60,996 nt of DNA from positions 1 to 60,996 of the forward strand of contig JAOABQ010000062.1 in the NCBI GenBank assembly GCA_026418275.1, read 5' to 3'. The translations under genes were made by a program, and so were the position numbers. Source of the DNA: Clostridia bacterium. Its GTDB lineage: Bacteria > Bacillota > Clostridia > Acetivibrionales > DSM-2933. The notes below the pieces were generated by a model that saw only the letters and a list, made by a program, of their open reading frames with translations, had not been told where the DNA came from and did no database searches. Shown here one piece after another: positions 17,058-25,765 of the stretch. Within the stretch, counting starts at the first letter, position 1. Each line of letters opens with the position of its first letter.

Positions 17058-17552
17058 TCAATGGGCATTCATTCTTTTATATAATTTAATACCCCATTTA
17101 TCGTTACATAAATTGATTAAATTATCAATATCAAACCCGATATTTTTTTTTCCAAGTAATTCTTTTAATGGAACTAAAACAAATGCTCTTTCAAACATTC
17201 TCGGGTGGGGTACAGTCAATTGGGGCAAATCAATGTGTCTATCCCCGTAGAGGAGGATATCAATGTCAATGGTTCTTGGTCCCCAACGGATTTCCCTGAC
17301 CCGCTTCAACACACTCTCTATACCCAGTATTTTTTCGAGCAGCTCCAAAGGCTCCAGGGACGTTTCAATCCACACCGCCATATTTAAAAACCGGTCCTGA
17401 TCTTCATATCCTACAGGATCTGTTTCGTAAATATTCGAAAGTTTTTTTACATCGGTTCCCTCCATTTGGGAAATTTGGCGAACTGCATCCAACAAATTCT
17501 TTTCCCGGCTGCCTATATTTGACCCTAAAGATAAAAATACGTCATAACTCAC
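17058..17552 (-). CDS. folK: 2-amino-4-hydroxy-6-hydroxymethyldihydropteridine pyrophosphokinase
   Basis: 164 residues, normal length. Transfers pyrophosphate from ATP to the pterin before DHPS acts. Diagnostic segments are LSLGSNIGSREKNL at the N-terminus, YETDPVGYEDQDRFLNMAV, and the signature RWGPRTIDIDILLYGD followed by LTVPHPRMFERAFVL. The start overlaps the end of folB by 11 bp, so translation is coupled. AGAGGTGAG precedes the ATG. Confidence 0.96.
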   Translation of the reverse strand: MSYDVFLSLGSNIGSREKNLLDAVRQISQMEGTDVKKLSNIYETDPVGYEDQDRFLNMAVWIETSLEPLELLEKILGIESVLKRVREIRWGPRTIDIDILLYGDRHIDLPQLTVPHPRMFERAFVLVPLKELLGKKNIGFDIDNLINLCNDKWGIKLYKRMNAH

Positions 17553-17910
17553 CTCTGCACCTCTTCATTTCCACCTGGGCATAGTCCAGCTCTCCTCCGA
17601 TGGGTGCATCCGGCTTTCTTACCCGAACAATGATTTCACAGATTTTTTGATATCTCGACAAAATTTCCCGGGAAATTTCACCAGCTAATTTCTCAATCAG
17701 GCTAAATTTATAATTTATTGTAATACTTTTTACAATTTCGTATACCGCAGAATAGTCCACAGTATCCGTGAGATCATCTGTGTTTCCTGCCTCCTTTAAA
17801 TCCATAAACATATCCACATCGATAAAAAAGTACTGCCCCTGGTCCTTCTCCTTCTGCAGCACCCCGTGATATGCATAAAATTTCATATTTTTTAATGTTA
17901 CTTTATCCAT
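17542..17910 (-). CDS. folB: dihydroneopterin aldolase
   Basis: 122 residues from the ATG at 17910, with GGAGAG 8 bases upstream; the longer frame to 17946 lies inside folP. Cleaves dihydroneopterin to 6-hydroxymethyl-dihydropterin and glycolaldehyde. YAYHGVLQKEKDQGQYFFID holds the conserved Tyr/His and Glu, and RVRKPDAPIGGELDYAQVE holds the late Lys. It overlaps folP by 8 bp and folK by 11 bp in a tight operon. Confidence 0.95.
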   Translation of the reverse strand: MDKVTLKNMKFYAYHGVLQKEKDQGQYFFIDVDMFMDLKEAGNTDDLTDTVDYSAVYEIVKSITINYKFSLIEKLAGEISREILSRYQKICEIIVRVRKPDAPIGGELDYAQVEMKRCRGEL

Positions 17911-19108
17911 TCCGGCTCTCTCCGTCAACTTGTCGTAAAATGGCATCCGACATTTTTGCCACCCTTGCCATTTCCTTTACATCATGTACCCGAACTACAT
18001 CTACTCCACAAGAAATTCCAAGTGCAACAGTAGCTCCCGTTCCTTCAACCCGTTCATCTATCGGGAGGTCCAAGGTATTTCCGATAAACGATTTTCTGGA
18101 TGTGCCCAAAAGAACAGGGAGGTTTAACGAACTGAATTCCTTTAACCTTTTCATAACCTCCAGGTTATGGGTATAGGTTTTCCCAAATCCAATGCCAGGG
18201 TCGACCATCATAAACTCCTTCTTAACGCCTGCACTCTCCGCAATTTCAATACTTCTCTTGAGAAACTTCAAAATGTCTCCCATCAAATCCTGATATTCCT
18301 TGTGACTTTGGTTATGCATCATGACAACACCGGCATCAAACTGTGCTGCAACACCGGCGATCATCGGATCCCTCTGCATTCCCCATACATCGTTTATAAT
18401 ACTTGCTCCCGCTGAAAGTGCCTTCTCTGCGACTAATGCTTTATATGTATCAATGGATATGGGTACTGTTAACTCTTGAGAGAGCCTTTCTACAACCGGT
18501 ATTACTCTTTTTATTTCCTCATCCGCATCAACCGGCTCATGCCCGGGTCTTGTAGACTCACCACCCACATCAATGATATCGGCACCCTCTTGGACCAATT
18601 CCTTCGCTCTTTTCACCGCAGCATCAAAATCCCAGTATTTCCCCCCATCTGAGAAAGAATCGGGAGTCAGATTAAGAATACCCATAATATACGTTTTCCG
18701 TCCTAAAGGAAGCGCATATTTCCTGCATTTAAAAACTTCAGGCTTGCCCTCTTCCTGGCCCTTTAAAATATCCTGAATCTCCTGCGCTATTTGTTTCAAA
18801 CTCCCTGGCTGCATACCTAATTTATACACTAATCTTTTATACTGATTCAGCGTACCCATTATAAGGACTTGTGTTTTTTCAATACTGCAGTTGATAGACC
18901 CTCTATTCACTGCAGCATCCCCGCCGTTCCCCAGCATCTCCTGTTTTATAATATTGGCAGCAAAAGGACTGACATTTTCCAATTTAACGGTATAATGCAA
19001 AGCCTTTGGGTAAAGCCAGGCAACCGAAGCCTCATCCACACCGATTTTTTTAATTTCCTCTTTTGCGGTATTGATATCGTCTATATATAAGCGTCTTGCA
19101 TTAAACAT
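17903..19108 (-). CDS. folP: dihydropteroate synthase (long clostridial form)
   Basis: 401 residues, about 120 longer than the E. coli enzyme because of an N-terminal extension (residues 1-125), which is common in clostridial DHPS. Condenses p-aminobenzoate with the pterin pyrophosphate. The core starts at YIMGILNLTPDSFSDGG, followed by ADIIDVGGESTRPG, PISIDTYKALVAEKAL, MVDPGIGFGKTYTHNLE and LLGTSRKSFIG, all substrate-binding motifs. AGGAGAG precedes the ATG. It is the first of the three folate genes. Confidence 0.95.
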   Translation of the reverse strand: MFNARRLYIDDINTAKEEIKKIGVDEASVAWLYPKALHYTVKLENVSPFAANIIKQEMLGNGGDAAVNRGSINCSIEKTQVLIMGTLNQYKRLVYKLGMQPGSLKQIAQEIQDILKGQEEGKPEVFKCRKYALPLGRKTYIMGILNLTPDSFSDGGKYWDFDAAVKRAKELVQEGADIIDVGGESTRPGHEPVDADEEIKRVIPVVERLSQELTVPISIDTYKALVAEKALSAGASIINDVWGMQRDPMIAGVAAQFDAGVVMMHNQSHKEYQDLMGDILKFLKRSIEIAESAGVKKEFMMVDPGIGFGKTYTHNLEVMKRLKEFSSLNLPVLLGTSRKSFIGNTLDLPIDERVEGTGATVALGISCGVDVVRVHDVKEMARVAKMSDAILRQVDGESRNG

Positions 19109-19120
19109 GAACCACTCTCC

Positions 19121-19612
19121 TTAAAAGTACTTAATTTCGCCTTCAATTCCCGTTTTAGTTAACCTTAGGATGCCGTATGAAAAAAGCTTCTGTCTTCTTT
19201 TATCGGTAGGAGATCCGGGGTTAAAATATAAAATGCCGTCAATAACCTCACAATAGGGGATATGGGAATGACCAAACACCACACAGCTTACCCTCTCATG
19301 GACAAAGGCTTTTTTTACCCTGTCCAGAGTTGAACCGCTTCCCCCATCCCCATGGATCAAACCGATTTTATACCCTTCTATATCAATGACCTTTTTTCTT
19401 CCAAAAAGCCCCTCCATATAATCGTCATCCGTATTTCCGGCAACCGCTTCTACAGGTGCAATTTCCTGGAGCTCATAGATGACATAGTCTTTGTTGATAT
19501 CTCCTGCATGGACGATAAGTTCAACATCCTGCAAACCTTCAATAATCGCCTTGGGCAGCACCTTTCCCTTTTTGGGTATATGGGTATCGGATAAAACCCC
19601 GATTCTCTTCAT
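19121..19612 (-). CDS. YfcE-type metallophosphoesterase
   Basis: 163 residues from the ATG at 19612 (AGGTGA 8 bases before), starting MKRIGVLSDTHIPKKGK. It has the calcineurin-like metal sites D-x-H (SDTH), GDINKDY, AGNTDDD, GLIHGDGG and FGHSHIPYCE. A phosphodiesterase or phosphatase of the YfcE/MJ0936 type; the natural substrate is unknown. It lies 12 bp upstream of folP and 26 bp downstream of the alcohol dehydrogenase, so it may be co-transcribed with both. Confidence 0.9.
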   Translation of the reverse strand: MKRIGVLSDTHIPKKGKVLPKAIIEGLQDVELIVHAGDINKDYVIYELQEIAPVEAVAGNTDDDYMEGLFGRKKVIDIEGYKIGLIHGDGGSGSTLDRVKKAFVHERVSCVVFGHSHIPYCEVIDGILYFNPGSPTDKRRQKLFSYGILRLTKTGIEGEIKYF

Positions 19613-19637
19613 GTCCGCTTCACCTGCCACATTCATT

Positions 19638-20741
19638 TTATTGCAATAAACTTCTTTTCATAATCTCAACCAAATCTGCATCCGTTACACTCTTTGCATT
19701 CTTCTTTGCGCTTTTTTGCTTCATGGCCAGAGATGCATAAAGCTTGAATTCCTCTTCATTAAATTGTTTGTCGTTTACAAGCAGTTTATCCATCACGCGG
19801 CCAAATTCATCAATATCTTTTAACTTCAGCAGTCTTAGAATATTCTCCGTTTTTTCCTTGACCACATCATAATTGAACTTCAAATACTCCCGCATAAATA
19901 ATCCATTGGCTTTACCATGGGGAATATCTTTAAAATACGTGAGGGAATATCCCATCCCATGCACAATGGTCGTACCTGTCTGTGCAACAGTCATGCCTCC
20001 CAGCATGGACATATGGAGGAGTTTTTCCCTTGTGGCATAGTCAATCCGGTTCTCTAAAAGGGCACTTAGACAATCCCCGAATAGACGGATGGATTCAACG
20101 GCAAAAACATCGCTCACAGGCGTACTTACATTGCTCAAATACCCTTCAACTGCGTGGGAAAGGGCATCTACCGCTGTATTGACCGTTACCTCGTAAGGCA
20201 TGCTTTCGGTATACCTGGCATCCAAAAAGGCCAGTACAGGGAAAGTATCTTCATTTCCAAAGCTCATTTTTGTCTGCAAATCATGACGGGTAATGATGGA
20301 AACTGCCGTTACCTCACTTCCCGTACCTGCTGTAGTGGGTATTGCAACTATGGGCAGCGGTTTATTGGGTAAAACATTATTAAACAAATCCAGAGGTTTA
20401 ATGTTATTCACTGCAATCGCCGCGACAGCCTTAGACGCATCCAGCGGTGATCCGCCTCCTATGCCGATAATGAAATCCGCCTTTGTTTCAGCAGCCATTT
20501 GGCCTCCGTCAAAAACATTCTCCAAGGTCGGGTTATTGAGCACCTTGTCAAAAACCGCATACCCGATCCCCTGATCCTTTAATACTTCTATGGTGTCGTC
20601 CAGTGCACCGCTTTGCTTCCCGGAGGTTTTCCCGGTCACAATCAATGCCCTATTGCCGAATTTCTTCAGTTCGCTTTTATTCTCTGCCATACAACGGGTA
20701 CCAAAAATCACCTTGGTTTTGAGAAGAAAATTATACTTCAT
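19638..20741 (-). CDS. iron-containing alcohol dehydrogenase
   Basis: 367 residues from the ATG at 20741 (AAGGAAGGGTGA upstream). NAD(P)H-linked alcohol or butanol dehydrogenase type. The motifs FIIGIGGGSPLDASKAVA (nucleotide binding), PTTAGTGSEVTAVSII, and the metal-binding histidines in ALSHAVEGYLS and TGTTIVHGMGYSLTYF...HGKANGLF are present. The substrate is not predictable. Confidence 0.92.
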   Translation of the reverse strand: MKYNFLLKTKVIFGTRCMAENKSELKKFGNRALIVTGKTSGKQSGALDDTIEVLKDQGIGYAVFDKVLNNPTLENVFDGGQMAAETKADFIIGIGGGSPLDASKAVAAIAVNNIKPLDLFNNVLPNKPLPIVAIPTTAGTGSEVTAVSIITRHDLQTKMSFGNEDTFPVLAFLDARYTESMPYEVTVNTAVDALSHAVEGYLSNVSTPVSDVFAVESIRLFGDCLSALLENRIDYATREKLLHMSMLGGMTVAQTGTTIVHGMGYSLTYFKDIPHGKANGLFMREYLKFNYDVVKEKTENILRLLKLKDIDEFGRVMDKLLVNDKQFNEEEFKLYASLAMKQKSAKKNAKSVTDADLVEIMKRSLLQ

Positions 20742-21057
20742 TTCATCACCCTTCCTTATAAACTTACATTTTATTCTCAATGCTCATTCATTTTATATAC
20801 CAAATATTATATATTAGTTTATTGCAATTTCATCCAAAAATCAAACGTACATTTCCTACTTCCAATTTGAGATAACAAATGGATTTTGACTTAGCAAAAT
20901 ACTTATTGCAAGTGGTAGTTTGCAAACTAAAATTTAAAAATTACCTCTAATTCGGTAATCTATTAGAAATATAAAAGCCGTGACAAAATAAAAAAGATCC
21001 GCAGGAATCTAACCTTTGGAGCTTGTCTAAGAAATGATCTGCATACTTCCTTTTAAT
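20742..21057. other. intergenic gap, AT-rich, no gene seen
   Basis: About 315 bp upstream of the alcohol dehydrogenase gene. I see no convincing ORF, hairpin terminator or riboswitch here. It should hold the alcohol dehydrogenase promoter, but no clear -35/-10 pair stands out. Confidence 0.5.
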
Positions 21058-21252
21058 TTAATTGGGTTTTTCTTCACCAACCAGGTCCCTTAAAACCTCT
21101 ACTACAAAAGCATATTTCTCCGCATTTTCCATGTCATTCATCTCCTTCGCATGCTCAAGCGCGCTGCGGTAATAACCTTCTTTATGAGTAACTGTGCGTA
21201 TTACTTGATTTCGTTTCTCACTTTCAAACTTATAAAAGCATTCTTTACACAT
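21058..21252 (-). CDS. small hypothetical protein with N-terminal CxxC
   Basis: 64 residues, start MCKECFYKFESEKRN, with CxxC at positions 2-5. The rest is a charged helical sequence with EMNDMENAEKYAFVVEVLRDL. A perfect GAGGAGG lies 7 bases before the ATG, so it is likely translated. I recognise no family. The CxxC pair could bind a metal or be redox-active; no second pair is present. Confidence 0.65.
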   Translation of the reverse strand: MCKECFYKFESEKRNQVIRTVTHKEGYYRSALEHAKEMNDMENAEKYAFVVEVLRDLVGEEKPN

Positions 21253-21287
21253 TTAGTTTCCTCCTCAATAGGGTTTATATGCTTATG

Positions 21288-21333
21288 GAAGTCCGGCCAT
21301 TTGACTTTATGGAGTCAATCATGGCTGGACTTC
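21288..21333. terminator. two-part stem-loop between small protein and CPBP protease genes
   Basis: Outer arms GAAGTCCGGCCAT / ATGGCTGGACTTC (one G-T mismatch) enclose inner arms TTGACT / AGTCAA. There is no long T tract, so it may be an imperfect terminator for the CPBP gene or a leader structure for the small gene. Confidence 0.55.
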
Positions 21334-21377
21334 TATATATTCAATGTATGCTTAAAAACTATGTAAATTAGGATTTA

Positions 21378-22019
21378 TCATTTCATAAAATAGCCTAGCC
21401 ATAATAAGCATGAATTAAATAAACCGTGTGCTATTGCCAGTGAAACTATAACCTTTCCCTTTGTTTTTAATTTAATTGTTGAAAGCACTATTCCAAATAG
21501 GAATGCAAAAATGACCTGTCCAAAGTAGTAATTAGTCGGATAATGCCATAAACCAAATAGTAATGACGAAAAAATAACAGCAGCTACTTTTGATTTTAAA
21601 AGTTCATTAAACCGCTCCAACAAATAGCCTCTAAATATGAGCTCTTCAGCAAAACCAAGGAGGCAAATATTATATAAAGTAAGGATTAGTATTTGCAATA
21701 AGCTAAGATGAACCAAATGCAGTTTTACTCCAAATAAAACGTAGGCTATATGAAATAAAGTTAAAATTGCAAAAATCCCAATTCCCAAAGTTATTTTTTT
21801 AATAATATGGTAAAAATCAACTCCAATACTATCTAAACTTTGCTTCTCACCTTTTTTTACAGTTAATATTGTAATTAAAATCAAGGATAAATAGTAAAAA
21901 CATCCGCTAGATAAAGACTGGTAGATATCTAGAAGCCTAGTAATAACCCCTAATAAAAAGGCCAGTAGAAACAGCAATAAAACGAAAGTAACCACAATTG
22001 ATTTTTGGGTTTTCAGCAT
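21378..22019 (-). CDS. CPBP family intramembrane glutamic endopeptidase
   Basis: 213 residues from the ATG at 22019 (AAAGGGATG upstream). A multi-spanning membrane protein with six or more hydrophobic segments. The Abi/CAAX-protease signature is complete: EELIFRGYLLERF (EExxxR), LLFGLWHYPTN (His motif), and IAHGLFNSCLL (HxxxN). The substrate is unknown. Relatives act in bacteriocin self-immunity or prenylated-peptide processing, neither of which is supported by the neighbours. Confidence 0.88.
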   Translation of the reverse strand: MLKTQKSIVVTFVLLLFLLAFLLGVITRLLDIYQSLSSGCFYYLSLILITILTVKKGEKQSLDSIGVDFYHIIKKITLGIGIFAILTLFHIAYVLFGVKLHLVHLSLLQILILTLYNICLLGFAEELIFRGYLLERFNELLKSKVAAVIFSSLLFGLWHYPTNYYFGQVIFAFLFGIVLSTIKLKTKGKVIVSLAIAHGLFNSCLLWLGYFMK

Positions 22020-22132
22020 ATTTTCATCCCTTTCCCGCACAAAACATACATTTTAAAATTCTCTCAGCTCATAAGGGCCATTACGAAGGCTGATCAATAC
22101 AAATCTGCTTTTAAGAAAATATAATCATCCGT

Positions 22133-24319
22133 TTAGTTCATTTCACCTACCTTTTTCAGTACATAGTAGCAGGGTTTCATCCCTCTAAAGACATAATCAC
22201 CGCTTTTCCATTCAAAAAACATGTAGGTTTGCCCAGCTATTTTCTTAATTTCATATGCGCTGGCGGTCTTATACTTTGCGTTAATTACAACATTTTTGGT
22301 CCATTTCCCGGATGTGTCTGTTCTTCCGGTATAATTAACTTCAAGGCCCCCATCCTTCAAATAGTTCATTCCCTTTAAATATAACTCAGCGCCAAAGGAT
22401 GTTTTTCCGGGCTGAAACTGGTCCTTTTCCACGACAAAATCTACACTCTGCCATTTACCCAAAACGTCAGGATCATTTATGAAAGGTAAATCAATATTAT
22501 CTGTCTTTTTGGGTATGGTATCTTCAGTATGATCAATCTTATCCACTCTCTTTAACACATAGTACTGGGGATCCATCCCTCTTAACGTATAGTCACCGCT
22601 CTTCCATTCAAAAAACATGTAATCCTGCCCTTTGATGGTCTTTATAATATATTTGCTTGCAGTTTTATCCCGTTTGTTGAGCACAAGACCTTTTGTCCAT
22701 GTCAGGTCGGTTGTGGGTATTTTCCCTCCACTGGAAAAATACAGATTCTTTAAGAAAAGGTCGCCTTCAAAACTTTTCTTATTGACCTTGAATAGTTCTA
22801 TCTTTCTAACAAAATCAACACTTTCCCATTTTCCGATGACAGTAGGGTCATTTACAAAGGGATAGTCAATTTTATCTTCCTTTTTAGGTATGGTTTCTTC
22901 GGTATATTCGGTCCTGTCTATCCTCTTTAAGACGTAGAACCATGGATCCATCCCTCTTAACGTATAATCTCCGCTTTTCCATTCAAAAAACATGTAATCC
23001 TGTCCGTTTATATTTTTGATGATATATTTGCTAGCCGTTTTGTCCTGCTTATCAAGAACCAACCCTTTTGTCCAGGTCCAATCAATGGTTGGCATTTTAC
23101 CGTTACTTGAGAAATATAGATTTTTAAGGAACAAATCCTCTCCAAAACTCTTTTTGTTGGGAGTAAACTTATCCATTTTCTTAACGAAGTCTACACTTTC
23201 CCATTTACCGCTAACAGCAGGATCGTTAACGAAAGGATAATCTACTTTATCCACCCTGCGTGCTCCCATGGCATTGGTCAAAATACCGAATGCCATAACC
23301 ACAAACAACATAATTGTGATCAAAGTCCATCTTAAAGATTTTTTCTTAAATAATGTAATCATTGTAATCCTCCTTTTCAGCTGCGATTTTGTACCGAGAA
23401 TTCCGGCCATTGCCGGAATTCTCGATGGTCTAACATAGTTTTCAATCATTTTTATAATCATACGGCCATAATCTTTTCTTTCCTTCGGATCCATATGGGA
23501 AAGGGCCAACGCATCACATGCCAACTCCGCATCCTGACGCATTCTGTAAAATGCATACCAGATCAGGGGGTTAAACCAATGCAGAATTTGTAGAAATCCC
23601 AATAAAAAATTCATAGGGATATCCCTGCGTTTTAAATGCGCCAGTTCATGATAAAAAACATACCTGATTTCATTTGCACTCAATTCTGTAAGCATGTTGT
23701 GCGGTAATAAAAGCGTTGGACGGAAAAGTCCGTATAAAGCAGGTGTCTTCATATTGTAGGTCTCAAGGATTGTAATCTTCCTTTTGATACCTAACTTTTG
23801 CTTGCAATCCTCAAGCAGGTCTAAAAGGTGCACATCCTTTATCTCCTTTAGTTTTTTTACCATAAGCCAGGATTTCACAAGAAGGAATATTGAAATTCCA
23901 ATAAGCAAAACAACACCAATAAGCCATACATCTACCAATGTAAAATCATATCCCTGCTGCTCCCAGGTATTCAGCGTATTGTTTAATCCTTGTTTGTGCA
24001 CTGTTTCAATTGGATCAAGGGAGGTATCACTGGTTAATTCCCTTTTCAAGGTATTTGCCGCACTATTTAAACTGTCATAAATTACGAAGCTGCCGTAACT
24101 TACTTTTTCTTGGGTAAAATCCATTGCATTAAATATACTGGTGGGGCTTTCGGGGCCAAAGGGAATCAAAAGCTTCAATACCAGTAAAACCCAAATATAG
24201 TACTGCCAGTTGGCATCCAACCTACCTCTTAGCAATCGCTTGAAAAGAAGAATGAACCCGAGAAGGACACTCGTCATGATGGATGAGCATGTTATCCATT
24301 CGAAAAAATTTAATTCCAT
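22133..24319 (-). CDS. BlaR1/MecR1-type M56 metallopeptidase sensor with three C-terminal repeats
   Basis: 728 residues from the ATG at 24319, chosen because AAGGAGGT sits 7 bases upstream. The N-terminal part has four hydrophobic segments and the M56 zinc motif HELAHLKR (HExxH) with the third ligand region LACDALAL. A further membrane segment follows at about residues 330-350. Instead of a penicillin-binding domain, the outer part is three tandem repeats, the first two 125 residues apart, each with GKWESVDFV...GQDYMFFEWKSGDYTLRGM...YYVLKR. In family terms it senses a cell-wall or peptide signal and cleaves the BlaI-type repressor encoded upstream. The ligand is unknown. Confidence 0.87.
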   Translation of the reverse strand: MELNFFEWITCSSIMTSVLLGFILLFKRLLRGRLDANWQYYIWVLLVLKLLIPFGPESPTSIFNAMDFTQEKVSYGSFVIYDSLNSAANTLKRELTSDTSLDPIETVHKQGLNNTLNTWEQQGYDFTLVDVWLIGVVLLIGISIFLLVKSWLMVKKLKEIKDVHLLDLLEDCKQKLGIKRKITILETYNMKTPALYGLFRPTLLLPHNMLTELSANEIRYVFYHELAHLKRRDIPMNFLLGFLQILHWFNPLIWYAFYRMRQDAELACDALALSHMDPKERKDYGRMIIKMIENYVRPSRIPAMAGILGTKSQLKRRITMITLFKKKSLRWTLITIMLFVVMAFGILTNAMGARRVDKVDYPFVNDPAVSGKWESVDFVKKMDKFTPNKKSFGEDLFLKNLYFSSNGKMPTIDWTWTKGLVLDKQDKTASKYIIKNINGQDYMFFEWKSGDYTLRGMDPWFYVLKRIDRTEYTEETIPKKEDKIDYPFVNDPTVIGKWESVDFVRKIELFKVNKKSFEGDLFLKNLYFSSGGKIPTTDLTWTKGLVLNKRDKTASKYIIKTIKGQDYMFFEWKSGDYTLRGMDPQYYVLKRVDKIDHTEDTIPKKTDNIDLPFINDPDVLGKWQSVDFVVEKDQFQPGKTSFGAELYLKGMNYLKDGGLEVNYTGRTDTSGKWTKNVVINAKYKTASAYEIKKIAGQTYMFFEWKSGDYVFRGMKPCYYVLKKVGEMN
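22136..23245 (-). repeat. three tandem ~375-bp repeats in the BlaR1-like gene
   Basis: Units run approximately 22871-23245, 22496-22870 and 22136-22495 on the minus strand. Each starts with (V/I)D(Y/L)PF(V/I)NDP and ends with YYVLK(R/K)V or similar. Units 1 and 2 are closest in sequence; unit 3 has diverged most and is slightly shorter. Confidence 0.9.
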
Positions 24320-24331
24320 CAACATACCTCC

Positions 24332-24709
24332 TTATTCAGGTTTCTTTTCTTCCAGGATTCTTTTAAGTTCGTCAATTTCCTTATCCGAAAGCTGCTGTTC
24401 TTCCAGGAAGCGTGCAAACATTACATTGAATGCACCATCATAAACTCTTTTCAGAAAAGACTGATTTTCTGCTTTCACACAATCCTGCTCCGAAACCAAG
24501 GGATAATATAAATATTCACGGTTTTCCTTTTCAAAGCCCAGTGCATTCTTTTTTACCAGTCTCCCCAGCAGAGTTTTTACTGTCTTGGGCTTCCAATTTG
24601 TACTCTCTTCCAATTGGCTGATTACCAGGCTTGCTGTAATGGGTGATTTCGTCCAAATTACTTTCATTACCTGCCACTCTGTCTCAGATATCTGAGGTAA
24701 TTGTTTCAT
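24332..24709 (-). CDS. BlaI/MecI/CopY family transcriptional repressor
   Basis: 125 residues. A winged-helix DNA-binding domain (ISETEWQVMKVIWTKSPITA...TNWKPKTVKTLLGRLVKKNAL) and a C-terminal dimerisation helix. It binds TACA-N-TGTA type operators as a dimer and is inactivated by cleavage when the partner peptidase senses its ligand. It is 12 bp upstream of the BlaR1-like gene, and two candidate operators lie just upstream, so the pair is probably autoregulated. GGAGC precedes the ATG. Confidence 0.92.
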   Translation of the reverse strand: MKQLPQISETEWQVMKVIWTKSPITASLVISQLEESTNWKPKTVKTLLGRLVKKNALGFEKENREYLYYPLVSEQDCVKAENQSFLKRVYDGAFNVMFARFLEEQQLSDKEIDELKRILEEKKPE

Positions 24710-24730
24710 TTTACATTGCTCCTTTTTATA

Positions 24731-24746
24731 GATTACAATTGTAGTC
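24731..24746. promoter_or_regulatory. BlaI-type operator O1
   Basis: GATTACAATTGTAGTC, a dyad with one mismatch around TACAATTGTA, the core expected for BlaI/MecI sites. It lies 21 bp upstream of the blaI-like start codon. Confidence 0.75.
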
Positions 24747-24754
24747 TTGTATAT

Positions 24755-24783
24755 AGATTACACCCGTAATCCATATATGTCAA
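24755..24783 (-). promoter_or_regulatory. promoter of the blaI-blaR1 operon
   Basis: On the minus strand a perfect TTGACA (24778-24783), a 17-bp spacer and TAATCT (24755-24760). Operator O2 covers the -10 element and part of the spacer, as expected for repression by blocking RNA polymerase. Confidence 0.65.
24756..24771. promoter_or_regulatory. BlaI-type operator O2
   Basis: GATTACACCCGTAATC, perfect 6-bp arms around a 4-bp centre. Its centre is 25 bp from that of O1. Confidence 0.75.
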
Positions 24784-24877
24784 GGTATATTTTTACTTTT
24801 TATAAAAATCAAGCCTATTGCATAAGCCTCTATTATTTAAAGTTAAATGTTTATAGAAATGCACTAGCCATAGAATA

Positions 24878-24907
24878 TTGACATAAAATCTGATTAATTG
24901 GTAAAAT
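24878..24907 (+). promoter_or_regulatory. possible promoter for the RCC1-repeat pseudogene
   Basis: TTGACA (24878-24883), an 18-bp spacer and TAAAAT (24902-24907). It is about 225 bp upstream of the pseudogene start. The stretch 24784-25133 is otherwise AT-rich with no gene seen. Confidence 0.4.
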
Positions 24908-25133
24908 TAAATCGATTATTGGCTATACAAATTTTTCTAAATATAAATATTATATGAATTTTATAAAAGACACAGATACCTTGTTTTATGACAAAGCTTC
25001 ATTAAAACCTTTTAACGAACTTCACAACAAGCCTTTATTACCATTTATTAAAACAGGCTACTCTAAATAACGGCAGCTATGGAAAGCTATTTTTATTTCA
25101 ACTTATTGATTTCAATATTAAGGAGAGAACGCA

Positions 25134-25765
25134 ATGAGACTATTAAAAAAAGCACTCGCTTTAGGGCTGCTCATCGCTATATTCACGCAATGCTTTTTTA
25201 CTGGACAGTTTGAAAGTCAGTCTGAAGGCTTATCCGCTTCAAATACCGTAAGCCCGTCCCCTACCCCATCACTCACCCTGCACAAATTTAAATATATCTC
25301 GGTTGAATACTCTTTACTTGGGGAAATAATTTTTATGGGCAATTAGGAATACCTCTGAGCAAAGAAAAGCCGGCCCCTGTAAAAGTGCTGGAGAACGTAA
25401 AGGATACAGCAGGTGGTTGTTCACATAGTCTTGCCATAAAAAAAGATGGAAGCGTTTGGGCTTGGGGAAGCAATACTTATGGACAATTACGGAATGGCAC
25501 AAATGAAGATTGTGACTTCCCTGTAAAAGTCATGGAGGGAAAGTGCATTGCAGTCGCTGCAGGCGAAACACACAGCCTAGCTTTAATGGAGGACAACACG
25601 CTTTGGGCTTGGGGAGAAAACAAAAATGGTCAATTGGGAAACAGGAATAAAGATAATAGAAACAGCCCCGAAAAAATCCTTGAAAACGTAATAGCAATCG
25701 CTGCTGGGGGTACCAGCAGCTTCGCTCTAAAAACAGACGGAAGTCTATTGGCATGGGGCTGGTAA
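25134..25765 (+). pseudogene. RCC1-repeat secreted protein, frameshifted and truncated
   Basis: The N-terminal part (25134-25346) encodes a signal peptide (MRLLKKALALGLLIAIFTQC) and a Pro/Ser linker after a good AAGGAGAG site, then stops. From 25319 another frame encodes WGNNFYGQLG and continues through about three RCC1 repeats (HSLAIKKDGSVWAWGSNTYG; HSLALMEDNTLWAWGENKNG; SFALKTDGSLLAWGW) to a stop at 25765. A stop just upstream of 25319 in that frame shows sequence was lost as well as shifted. Intact RCC1 proteins have about seven repeats, so both the start and the end are damaged. Confidence 0.85.
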
